From Geobacteraceae bacterium (GTDB lineage Bacteria; Desulfobacterota; Desulfuromonadia; Geobacterales; Geobacteraceae), in contig JAAZOO010000301.1 of the NCBI GenBank assembly GCA_012797715.1, positions 1 through 26,649 on the forward strand: a DNA stretch of 26,649 nt. The letters are read 5' to 3'. Below, in pieces: positions 1 through 7,117 of this stretch (positions are counted from its first letter, which is position 1; each line of letters begins with the position of its first letter). The notes beneath the pieces were generated by a model, which worked only from the letters and a program-made list of their open reading frames with translations, searched no databases and was not told where the DNA came from. The translations under genes and the position numbers were made by a program.

Positions 1-141
1 CCTGCCGGACGGAGAGCGGTAACAGAGCTTCTCAAAACCTTCGAACATCGCCATGCCCGTTGCATGCGTAAGACCGGTGGCAATCCGACTGATTTCGGGT
101 ATATTTGGGAAGGGTTGGGATTGAAGCAGGAATTATCCTAG
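1..141 (+). CDS. C-terminal end of an unidentified protein (partial)
   Basis: Frame 1 is open from the first base of the window to a TAG at 139-141, giving 46 residues. The tail contains Lys/Arg-rich stretches and ends in GYIWEGLGLKQELS. I do not recognise the family. The frame could be a chance opening, but it runs in the same direction as the next gene and stops 55 bp before it, which is typical spacing for a gene end in this region. The start lies outside the window. Confidence 0.4.
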   Translation, partial: PAGRRAVTELLKTFEHRHARCMRKTGGNPTDFGYIWEGLGLKQELS

Positions 142-196
142 AAGATGCAGACACCTGATCGGCCAGCCAAGCGATGAAAGCCCGGCCCGTACCCTG

Positions 197-955
197 ATGA
201 AGAGAAGACAGCGCGTCTATACAGGCCACTATCGGGTTCGTTCTTACGAAACCGACTCCCGGGACAGAGTCCGGCCCGTAACCCTCCTCAATTTCCTGCA
301 GGATGCGGCATCGCTTCATGCCTCGTTGCTCGGTTTTTCAATCAAAGACCTTCGTGAGAAGAACGCAACATGGATGCTTTCCCGTTACCATATACGTTTT
401 TTCCACTACCCTCTGCTAGGGGATGACCTCCGTGTCCGTACCTGGCGTTCCGTCTGCGAAGGGTATTATGCGTGGCGCGACTTTGAAGTTCTCGACCAGC
501 ACGGCACTGCCGTTTGCGCCGCGACCAGTTCCTGGATGGTTCTCAACCTTTCCACGAAACGTCCGGTCAAGGTCGAATCGGTTGTCGGGGATTTCCCCTG
601 TCTGGATCGACGTGCCTTATCCAGCGGATTTTCTCCTGTGCCGAAACTCGAATCCTGGACACGAGAACTTCCATTCAGGGTCCGGTGGGCAGACGTGGAT
701 CTGAACGGGCATGTCAACCATGCGGTCTATGCGGGATGGGCGCTGGAGACCATTCCTCCCGGGTTTCTCATGGATTTCCTTCCGTATGAAGTCGAGATAT
801 CCTATCGATCCGAGGCCATGTGGGGAGATTGCGTACTTTCCCGTGCTTCGAAAATCGGCGCGTCGGATTCCAACGTCTTTCTTCATCAACTGGTTCGAGA
901 CGGAGATGGCAGGGAACTGACCCGCCTGAAAACCGTCTGGCGTCCCAATCACTAA
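197..955 (+). CDS. acyl-ACP thioesterase (FatA/FatB-like, double hotdog)
   Basis: A 252-residue protein with two hotdog folds in tandem (about residues 5-125 and 150-250), the layout of the acyl-ACP thioesterase family. The N-terminal half has VRSYETDSRDRVRP followed by LLNFLQDAASLHA, matching the plant FatA/FatB opening. The second half carries DLNGHVNHAVY (168-178), where Asp168, Asn170 and His172 fit the family's active-site residues; Glu206 may be the downstream acid. Family members release free fatty acids from acyl-ACP in the cytoplasm; chain-length preference cannot be read here. Length is normal for bacterial members. The ATG at 197 has only a weak upstream ribosome site, but the conserved motif begins about ten residues later and no better start is visible. 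A KamA-type gene follows after 34 bp, with no obvious functional link. Confidence 0.88.
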   Translation: MKRRQRVYTGHYRVRSYETDSRDRVRPVTLLNFLQDAASLHASLLGFSIKDLREKNATWMLSRYHIRFFHYPLLGDDLRVRTWRSVCEGYYAWRDFEVLDQHGTAVCAATSSWMVLNLSTKRPVKVESVVGDFPCLDRRALSSGFSPVPKLESWTRELPFRVRWADVDLNGHVNHAVYAGWALETIPPGFLMDFLPYEVEISYRSEAMWGDCVLSRASKIGASDSNVFLHQLVRDGDGRELTRLKTVWRPNH

Positions 956-989
956 AAAGACATATTTTTTTTCTTTTAAGGCATTCACC

Positions 990-2057
990 GTGGAACAATG
1001 GAAAAGAAGTCTCGCAGCATGCATTACCAGTCCCGAGGAGTTGGCAGGGTATTTCTCCCTAGACCCGGAACCGCTCAGGGCAGTCGTTGACAAATATCCC
1101 ATGCGCATTTCCCCCCACTACCTAAGCCTGATGCATGGTGACGGCGATCCCGTCTGGCGGCAGTGTGTGCCGGACCCTCGGGAGTTGAAGGACGACGGTC
1201 TGGAATCCGATCCTCTCCATGAAGAGTTCCTCAGCCCGGTGCCGCGCCTCATCCACCGATACCCTGATCGGGTTGTCCTGCTTGCCGGTTCACAGTGCAC
1301 CGTATACTGCAGATTTTGCATGCGGAAACGGACAATTGGCTGTACCCCAGGGGCATCGGATCACCAGGGACTTGACGATGCTTTCCACTACCTGGAGAAA
1401 ACTCCGGCAATCCGGGATGTCATCCTTTCGGGTGGTGATCCGATGCTGCTGGTAGATGATGAACTGGAGGATATACTGCTCCGGATACGGAGAATCCCCC
1501 ATGTGGAAATCGTTCGGATAGGAACGCGGGTACCCGTCACACTTCCATACAGGATCACTCCCCGCCTGTGTCGAATGCTGAAGCAGTTTCATCCCCTGTA
1601 TATCAACACCCACTTCAATCATCCGCTTGAGATAACCGCAGAGTCCGCTGATGCCTGCTCTCTTCTCGCTGACGCCGGTATCCCCTTGGGAAATCAGACC
1701 GTCCTGCTGCGGGGTGTGAACGACGATACGGACACCATGAAGCGCCTGATGCAAAAACTCCTCATGATACGGGTGCGTCCCTACTACCTTCATCAAATGG
1801 ATCCGGTTCGGGGGGGAGGTCACTTCCGAACCGACGTGAAAAAGGGAATGGAGGTAATGGCAGGCCTCCGTGGGCACACGTCGGGAATGGCAATTCCTTA
1901 CTATGTGATAGACGTGCCGGGAGGGAAGGGCAAGGTGCCGGTGTTGCCGGATTCGGGGCGTTTTGTAGGCGACACCCTGCTTCTACGAAACTACCAGGGC
2001 GAGGATATTCCGTATCCGGTAACGTTGGATTCGGATTTTACAACTCTTCCGGAGTAA
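990..2057 (+). CDS. epmB: KamA-family radical-SAM aminomutase, probably EF-P (R)-beta-lysine-forming EpmB
   Basis: A 355-residue lysine 2,3-aminomutase-family protein. The radical-SAM cluster motif CTVYCRFC (Cys103, Cys107, Cys110) is intact, as is SGGDP (147-151). PGGKGKVPVLP near the C terminus matches the PLP-lysine segment, with Lys315 the likely PLP lysine. EpmB (YjeK) converts (S)-alpha-lysine to (R)-beta-lysine, which EpmA then attaches to EF-P. The short length, the N-terminal segment SPEELAGYF and the position directly beside epmA and efp favour EpmB over a catabolic KamA. The start is GTG at 990 with AAGG eight bases upstream; a nearby ATG at 998 is out of frame. The 3' end overlaps the convergent epmA by 20 bp. 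A stand-alone lysine aminomutase remains possible. Confidence 0.85.
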   Translation: MEQWKRSLAACITSPEELAGYFSLDPEPLRAVVDKYPMRISPHYLSLMHGDGDPVWRQCVPDPRELKDDGLESDPLHEEFLSPVPRLIHRYPDRVVLLAGSQCTVYCRFCMRKRTIGCTPGASDHQGLDDAFHYLEKTPAIRDVILSGGDPMLLVDDELEDILLRIRRIPHVEIVRIGTRVPVTLPYRITPRLCRMLKQFHPLYINTHFNHPLEITAESADACSLLADAGIPLGNQTVLLRGVNDDTDTMKRLMQKLLMIRVRPYYLHQMDPVRGGGHFRTDVKKGMEVMAGLRGHTSGMAIPYYVIDVPGGKGKVPVLPDSGRFVGDTLLLRNYQGEDIPYPVTLDSDFTTLPE

Positions 2058-2961
2058 AGGCGACAACGTCGTCGATTGAGGAGGCACCGGTCAGCAGCAT
2101 CACGAGACGGTCGATGCCGAAGGCAATTCCGGCAGACGGAGGCATGTCCGACAACTCCTGAAGAAATTTCTCGGGGAGCGGATAGACGAGCTTGGAAGAG
2201 TCTTGGCGTGCTGCCTGTTCAAGGATGAACCGGTCCCGCTGTTCTTCCGGATCGTTGAGTTCCGAATAGGCGTTTGCCAGTTCCAGCCCGCCGATATAGA
2301 GCTCGAATCGTTCCGCAACAGAGCAGTCCCCCGCCTTGAGCCTCGCCAGAGACCCCCGTTGCGCAGGATACTCTATGAGAAAGGTCGGTCTTTCCCATCC
2401 AAGCATCGGTTCGATGGAGCAGACCATAATTTCGTCAAACAGGTCCTGTTCCAGTGCTTCTTCGACAGGAATCCCTCCGAAACGGGAAAACGCATCCCGC
2501 ACCGTAAGCCTTTCCCACGGTCCATCAAGAGCGATGCCCCTGCCGTTCCAATCCACCTGGGAATTCTTCCCCGCTGCCACGGCAGCGAAGCGAATCATTT
2601 CCTCACAATCATCCATTAATGCGAAATAGTCGGCATGTGCACGATACCATTCCAGCATGGTAAATTCCGGCAGATGACGCGAACCCCGTTCGCCATACCG
2701 CCAGCAGTGACAGATCTGGAAAATACGCTCGAGTCCCCCTGCAAGAAGCCTTTTCATGCATATCTCCGGAGAAGGGTGCAGTACCCAGGAACCGGAGGGA
2801 ATGACATCTATATGTGCTTCCGGGATGGGGACAGGTATCCGATGGGGAGTGTCCACCTCGAGGAAACCGTTTCTCTCGAAGTAGGTACGCACGGCAGCGA
2901 CGATCTTCGCTCTGGAGCGGAGGAAGGCGTAGCGGTTCGGAAAACGGCGGATGCCGTTCAC
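2038..2961 (-). CDS. epmA: EF-P--(R)-beta-lysine ligase EpmA (GenX/PoxA)
   Basis: A LysRS-like class II synthetase catalytic core without an anticodon-binding domain. Motif 2 (ICHCWRYGERGSRHLPEFTM) and motif 3 (GIAFGIDRLVMLL) are both clear, as is EICMKRLLAGG, typical of LysRS/EpmA. EpmA activates beta-lysine and transfers it to a lysine of EF-P instead of to tRNA. I chose the GTG at 2961 (307 residues): it has AAAGGG seven bases upstream and begins four bases after the efp stop. A longer reading starts at another GTG at 2994 (318 residues) and would overlap efp by 29 bp. The gene is translated in the same direction as efp and almost certainly on the same mRNA, giving modifier and target together. 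E. coli EpmA is of similar length (about 325). Confidence 0.92.
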   Translation of the reverse strand: MNGIRRFPNRYAFLRSRAKIVAAVRTYFERNGFLEVDTPHRIPVPIPEAHIDVIPSGSWVLHPSPEICMKRLLAGGLERIFQICHCWRYGERGSRHLPEFTMLEWYRAHADYFALMDDCEEMIRFAAVAAGKNSQVDWNGRGIALDGPWERLTVRDAFSRFGGIPVEEALEQDLFDEIMVCSIEPMLGWERPTFLIEYPAQRGSLARLKAGDCSVAERFELYIGGLELANAYSELNDPEEQRDRFILEQAARQDSSKLVYPLPEKFLQELSDMPPSAGIAFGIDRLVMLLTGASSIDDVVAFTPEEL

Positions 2962-2965
2962 AACG

Positions 2966-3529
2966 TTACCCTTTGACCCTCGTTGAGTACTCACCCGTGC
3001 GGGTATCGATGGTAATGAGCTCGCCTTCCTCGATGAAGGGGGGGACCCTCAGCACGTAGCCGGTTTCCACGGTCGCAGGTTTTGAATCACTGCCCGTCGT
3101 ATCACCCTTGATCCAGGGATCGGTCTTGACCACACGCAGGTTCACGAAATTCGGGGTGGTGACTCCGATGGGTTTTTCCTGAAACATCAGGACATCCACC
3201 TCAAGATTGTCTATGAGGAAATTTTTTGCATCGCCGATGGCGTCCTCGCTGATAGTGATCTGCTCATAGCTCTGATTGTCCATGAAGCAGTAGTTCGTTC
3301 CTTCCTTGTAAAGATATTGCATCGTCCGTTCTTCAAGGTGAGCCGGCTCGAAGGTTTCGCCGGAACGGTAGGTCCTGTCGAGACTTGTCCCGTTTATCAT
3401 GTTCCGCATCTTGGTGCGGTAGAGGGCCTGCCACTTGCCCGGCTTGGAGAATTCGAAGAAGGTGACGATGTAGGGATCACCGTCAATGGTAATTTTGAGA
3501 CCCTTGCGCAGATCAGCAACAGTGTACAT
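2966..3529 (-). CDS. efp: elongation factor P
   Basis: A 187-residue EF-P with the usual three beta-barrel domains. Landmarks are the N-terminal MYTVADLRKGLKI, the modification loop SKPGKWQA, the central VTTPNFVNLRVV, and the C-terminal IDTRTGEYSTRV. EF-P relieves ribosome stalling at polyproline stretches by binding beside the peptidyl-tRNA. Lys32 in PGKWQ corresponds to E. coli Lys34, the residue that receives beta-lysine; here the following residue is Trp, where E. coli has Gly. The start at 3529 gives the standard family length and has AAGGA upstream. The frame stays open to 3712, but that extension is not EF-P-like. It is followed directly by epmA, consistent with a target-modifier operon. 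Confidence 0.97.
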   Translation of the reverse strand: MYTVADLRKGLKITIDGDPYIVTFFEFSKPGKWQALYRTKMRNMINGTSLDRTYRSGETFEPAHLEERTMQYLYKEGTNYCFMDNQSYEQITISEDAIGDAKNFLIDNLEVDVLMFQEKPIGVTTPNFVNLRVVKTDPWIKGDTTGSDSKPATVETGYVLRVPPFIEEGELITIDTRTGEYSTRVKG

Positions 3530-3912
3530 GGAAACGTTTCCTTTTCTTTGGATTTTTACTCGAAGTGCCTTACCCAGAACATGGGGGAAAGCATCTTTTT
3601 CAAAATTGGTCACTACACCCTTCCGTAACGGATACGGTACGAACAAATTGAGCCGTGAGATTCCACTATCCCAGATATCGCACATACTGCCGAGGGAAAG
3701 GCCCCAATGCAACGGGATGAGGACCGGAAATCCTACGGACGCCGGTCTTCCATGGACGCAGGAACAGGAACTGCTGCAATCAGTAGCGATTGTCTTGTCA
3801 CAACTTACGAATCCATGTATCCGTGCCGAAACGGAGGACAGCCCTGATAACCCTGAAATCCGGAGAACGTGAAGGGGGGGTACGTGGCAAAAAACAGGCG
3901 TGCGGGACGTGT
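3530..3912. other. intergenic region between infA end and efp start
   Basis: A 383 bp stretch with no gene I can support. It should hold the efp promoter (minus strand), but I find no convincing -35/-10 pair. It contains an inverted repeat, GACCGG at 3722-3727 with CCGGTC at 3742-3747, and a small palindrome around TCCGTTACGGA near 3632-3642 read on the minus strand. No T-run follows either, so neither is an intrinsic terminator for infA. Open frames crossing it on both strands have no recognisable protein features. Confidence 0.5.
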
Positions 3913-4131
3913 CTATTTTGAGCGATAGGTTATACGCCCTCGCGACAGGTCGTAGGGAGAGAGTTCAACCGTTACCTTGTCACCGGGAAGTATTTTAATG
4001 AAAAATTTTCTCATTTTACCGGAAATGTGTGCAAGTACGACATGGTCGTTTTCGAGCTTTACACGGAACATGGCATTGGGAAGCGGCTCGATTACCGTAC
4101 CTTCCACTTCAATGGCTTCTTCTTTCTTCAT
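3913..4131 (-). CDS. infA: translation initiation factor IF-1
   Basis: A 72-residue protein, the exact family length, forming one S1/OB-fold domain. Diagnostic segments are MKKEEAIEVEGTV, the core MFRVKLENDHVVLAHISGKM, and the C-terminal LSPYDLSRGRITYR. IF-1 binds the 30S A site and helps IF-2 and IF-3 assemble the initiation complex. The ATG at 4131 is preceded by GGAG at a seven-base spacing. An open frame reaches further upstream to 4161 but adds only non-conserved residues. It lies divergently from the aldehyde dehydrogenase gene and has its own promoter. The efp gene follows 383 bp downstream on the same strand. Confidence 0.97.
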   Translation of the reverse strand: MKKEEAIEVEGTVIEPLPNAMFRVKLENDHVVLAHISGKMRKFFIKILPGDKVTVELSPYDLSRGRITYRSK

Positions 4132-4189
4132 GGGCACTCCTTGGGGCACTGGTTCTCTCACGAGGGTTGCAAGAGCTTAAACAAATCAG

Positions 4190-4218
4190 TTTATAGTCGG
4201 ATTTGTGAAAAATTGCAA
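4190..4218 (-). promoter_or_regulatory. sigma70-type promoter for infA
   Basis: Read on the minus strand, TTGCAA (4218-4213) and TATAAA (4195-4190) are separated by 17 bp. This is a near-consensus housekeeping promoter, about 59 bp upstream of the infA ATG. No competing pair of equal quality is visible nearby. Confidence 0.7.
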
Positions 4219-4254
4219 GGTCATTTCCGTTCACGATGGTTCAGGCCTTCATTC

Positions 4255-4282
4255 TTGCCAGGTTCAGGCGCTCTGGTACTCT
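4255..4282 (+). promoter_or_regulatory. weak candidate promoter for the aldehyde dehydrogenase operon
   Basis: TTGCCA (4255-4260) and TACTCT (4277-4282) with a 16 bp spacer lie 40 bp upstream of the ATG at 4322. The match is modest. It is reported because this divergent gap must contain the operon promoter and no better pair was found. Confidence 0.25.
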
Positions 4283-4321
4283 AGTAACAGGATGTGTACA
4301 AAGAAACAACGGGGGTGCGCT

Positions 4322-5809
4322 ATGGGATATGACGTTCGTAATTATTACGCAGGGACCTGGACAGACGCCCGGTCCGGGATGCGTTTTGAAAGTACGAACC
4401 CGGCGAATTACCATGAAGTAGTTGCGTCGGTCTCTCTCTCCGGCAGGGAGGATGTGGACCTTGCCGTGGCCGCGGCGCGAGACGCGTTCCAGAGATGGGC
4501 TCTCACTCCGGCGCCGAAGCGGGGCGAACTGCTTTTCCGGGCAGCCGCTATCCTGACGGAACGTAAGGAAGGGTTGGGACGGTTGGTGACACGGGAAATG
4601 GGGAAAGTGCTCCCGGAAGGACTCGGAGACGTTCAGGAGGCCATTGATATGGCCTTCTACATGGCGGGAGAGGGGAGAAGGCTTTCTGGAGAGACGGTGC
4701 CTTCGGAGTTGCCGGACAAGGACTGTAAAAGCGTCAGGGAACCCCATGGCGTGGTGGCCCTTGTCACTCCCTGGAATTTTCCCACGGCGATACCTGCCTG
4801 GAAGCTGTTTCCGTCCCTCATTTGCGGCAACACGGTCGTGCTGAAGCCCTCATCCACGACACCGGCCTGTGCCGCCGCTCTTGTGGAAGCTCTCGCAGAT
4901 GCCGGCATTCCTCCGGGAGTTGTGAACCTTGTGCACGGCCCGGGCGGTGATGTGGGTGAATATCTTGCGATACATCCCGATGTGGATGCCGTGTCATTCA
5001 CTGGTTCCTGCGCGGCAGGAGAGCGGCTTCACTCTCTCTTGGCCGGTCTGCATCGGCCGTTTGCGGCGGAGATGGGAGGGAAAAACGCAATTCTTGTCAT
5101 GGACGACGCCGACCTGACTCTGGCACTGGAAGGGGTTCTGTGGGGTGCCTTCGGCACCAGCGGCCAGCGATGTACTGCCGCAAGTCGGGTAATTGTCCAC
5201 GAAAGGATTCATGACCGTTTTCTGGAGATGCTGGTGAACGGCGCGAACCGCCTGCGTCTTGGCCCCGGCCTCAATCCTGAGACGGATGTGGGTCCCGTGG
5301 TGAACCGTCAGCAGATGGACAGGGTCCTGGAGTACATCCGAATCGGAGTTGCAGAGGGAGCCACGCTGGCCGCTGGAGGCGGAAGGTATGAACAAGGCCC
5401 CTGCGCAGACGGCTATTTCATCCAACCCACGGTATTTTCCGGGGTACACACTGCCATGCGTATCGCCCGAGAGGAAATCTTCGGCCCGGTGGTTTGCGTT
5501 TTCAGATGTTCCTGCCTCGAGGAAGGCATCAATATGGCCAATAGCGTGCCGTTCGGCCTGTCGTCCGCCATCTACAGCCGGGACGTAAACTCGACCGCCC
5601 GTGCAGAAAGGGACCTGAAAAGCGGTCTCGTTTACATCAACGCCTCCACAATCGGCGCAGAGATTCAACTCCCCTTCGGAGGCTGGAAGAGTTCCGGCTC
5701 CGGCCATCCCGAGGCAGGGGGGAAGGGCGGGGCGCTGGAGTTCTACAGCAGGACAAAGGTCATCTATCGAGACTTCAGCGGCAGACTCCAGAAGGCGCAG
5801 ATTGACTGA
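4322..5809 (+). CDS. NAD(P)-dependent aldehyde dehydrogenase
   Basis: A 495-residue ALDH-superfamily enzyme of standard length. Signature segments are PWNFP (150-154), the coenzyme loop FTGS (226-229), the general base Glu250 in AEMGGKNA, and the nucleophile Cys284 in GQRCTAASR. It oxidises an aldehyde to the acid using NAD(P)+. The next gene, a class III aminotransferase 21 bp downstream, suggests the aldehyde is an omega-semialdehyde (succinic, glutaric, malonic or aminoadipic). The sequence alone does not choose between these. I placed the start at the ATG at 4322 because the usual N-terminal NYYAGTW follows at once; the frame is open back to 4205, but that portion is not ALDH-like. Confidence 0.93.
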   Translation: MGYDVRNYYAGTWTDARSGMRFESTNPANYHEVVASVSLSGREDVDLAVAAARDAFQRWALTPAPKRGELLFRAAAILTERKEGLGRLVTREMGKVLPEGLGDVQEAIDMAFYMAGEGRRLSGETVPSELPDKDCKSVREPHGVVALVTPWNFPTAIPAWKLFPSLICGNTVVLKPSSTTPACAAALVEALADAGIPPGVVNLVHGPGGDVGEYLAIHPDVDAVSFTGSCAAGERLHSLLAGLHRPFAAEMGGKNAILVMDDADLTLALEGVLWGAFGTSGQRCTAASRVIVHERIHDRFLEMLVNGANRLRLGPGLNPETDVGPVVNRQQMDRVLEYIRIGVAEGATLAAGGGRYEQGPCADGYFIQPTVFSGVHTAMRIAREEIFGPVVCVFRCSCLEEGINMANSVPFGLSSAIYSRDVNSTARAERDLKSGLVYINASTIGAEIQLPFGGWKSSGSGHPEAGGKGGALEFYSRTKVIYRDFSGRLQKAQID

Positions 5810-5830
5810 CGGGCAAAGGGAGGAGCATCC

Positions 5831-7117
5831 ATGGAATACACTGCACCCATTTCCCGCCGAGCCGACCAGGTATTTACTCCCGCGCTCCATTTCTACTACC
5901 CTTTTTCCATTGTTCGGGGCGAAGGAACCTATGTCATCACGGACGACGGCAAGCGTCTCCTGGATTTTTCTTCCGGATTGGCGGTGCTCAACATCGGTCA
6001 CAACCACCCGCAGGTTGTCGATGCAGCCCGCAGGCAGATGGAGCGGCTTATCCACACCGGTGGCGTGTACCTGAATGAGACGACAGTAACTGCAGCGGAA
6101 ATGCTCCTTTCCATTATGCCTGAGGGGCTTGAATGTCTGTTTTTCAGCAACTCGGGAGCCGAGGCCGTGGATGGGGCGTTAAAACTCGCACGGTTTGTTA
6201 CCGGCAGGCAGGGTATCGTCTCCTGCACAGGGGCCTTCCACGGCAGGACCTTCGGCGCGCTGTCGGTAACGACCAGTTCGGCCGCATACCGGGCGAGGTA
6301 CCACCCGCTTCTTCCCTCCATCTATCAGATGCCGTACCCCTACTGCTTCCGCTGTCCCTTCCGGCGCACTCCTGTCTCGTGCGGTCAGCACTGCCTCTCC
6401 GAATTGGAGACAATCTTCAGGCACCGGATTCCTCCCGAAGAGATTGCGGCGGTACTTATCGAGCCCATTCTCGGCGAGGGAGGGTACTCCCCGGCTCCGG
6501 TACCTTTCCTGAAAAAGCTCCGCTCGCTATGCAACCGGCACGGTATCCTGCTCATCTTCGATGAGGTCCAGTCCGGTATGGGAAGGACCGGGCAATGGTT
6601 TTCCTGTGAACATGCGGGGGTTTCTCCAGATATCATGACCGTCGCCAAAGGGATAGCGTCGGGTTTTCCCCTTTCCGCCGTCGTGGCGGGAAGGAACATC
6701 ATGGAGCAATGGCCGCCGGGCGCTCACGGCACCACCTTTGGCGGGAATCACGTGTCATGCGCGGCTTCCATTGCCACCATCAAGGTAATCAGGGAAGAAG
6801 GACTTCTGGAAAAGGCACGGGTCCAGGGTCAAGAAGTACTCGAAAGACTGCGCCGCCTCGAATCCACCCATCGGCTTGTGGGACAGGTGCGGGGATACGG
6901 ATTCATGATCGGCGTCGAGTTTGTTACCGAGGAAGGAGAACCGAACGGAGACGCATGCCAGAAGGTCATCAACGCCTGCCTGCAAAAGGGATTGATTTTG
7001 ATTGGGTGTGGCCGGGAGCGGCACGTAATCCGTTTCATCCCCCCGCTTACGGTATCGCGAGAAGAGCTGGAAAGCGCGCTTGAAATCCTGGAAGAGGCGA
7101 TACGGGGGATGTCATGA
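5831..7117 (+). CDS. class III aminotransferase (4-aminobutyrate / omega-amino acid type)
   Basis: A 428-residue fold-type I PLP enzyme. Key segments are FSNSGAEAVDGALKLAR (105-121), Asp244 in FDEVQSGMGRTG, and the PLP lysine Lys273 in TVAKGIASGFP. A loop at 168-188 has four cysteines (Cys172, Cys175, Cys184, Cys188) in the YCFRCPF...C...C pattern I associate with GABA/5-aminovalerate-type enzymes. Mammalian GABA aminotransferase also has a CxxC that holds an iron-sulfur cluster; whether this loop does so is unknown. It transfers an omega-amino group to 2-oxoglutarate or a similar acceptor, giving the semialdehyde for the upstream dehydrogenase. GGGAGGAG precedes the ATG. The 3' end overlaps the next gene by ATGA. 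Confidence 0.92.
   Translation: MEYTAPISRRADQVFTPALHFYYPFSIVRGEGTYVITDDGKRLLDFSSGLAVLNIGHNHPQVVDAARRQMERLIHTGGVYLNETTVTAAEMLLSIMPEGLECLFFSNSGAEAVDGALKLARFVTGRQGIVSCTGAFHGRTFGALSVTTSSAAYRARYHPLLPSIYQMPYPYCFRCPFRRTPVSCGQHCLSELETIFRHRIPPEEIAAVLIEPILGEGGYSPAPVPFLKKLRSLCNRHGILLIFDEVQSGMGRTGQWFSCEHAGVSPDIMTVAKGIASGFPLSAVVAGRNIMEQWPPGAHGTTFGGNHVSCAASIATIKVIREEGLLEKARVQGQEVLERLRRLESTHRLVGQVRGYGFMIGVEFVTEEGEPNGDACQKVINACLQKGLILIGCGRERHVIRFIPPLTVSREELESALEILEEAIRGMS

Noticed and set aside
990..2057. Catabolic lysine 2,3-aminomutase feeding the downstream aminotransferase/aldehyde dehydrogenase
   Set aside because: Those genes lie beyond a divergent block, and no kamDE, kdd, kce or kal genes are present. 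Adjacency to epmA and efp gives a better explanation.
3486..3872. Plus-strand open frame in the efp upstream region
   Set aside because: Half of it lies antisense to efp, there is no ribosome site or domain, and the non-overlapping part is low-information.
4994..6055. Long open frame (353 codons) on the minus strand across the aldehyde dehydrogenase/aminotransferase junction
   Set aside because: It is antisense to two well-supported genes, has no recognisable domain, and is explained by the codon bias of the GC-rich sense genes.
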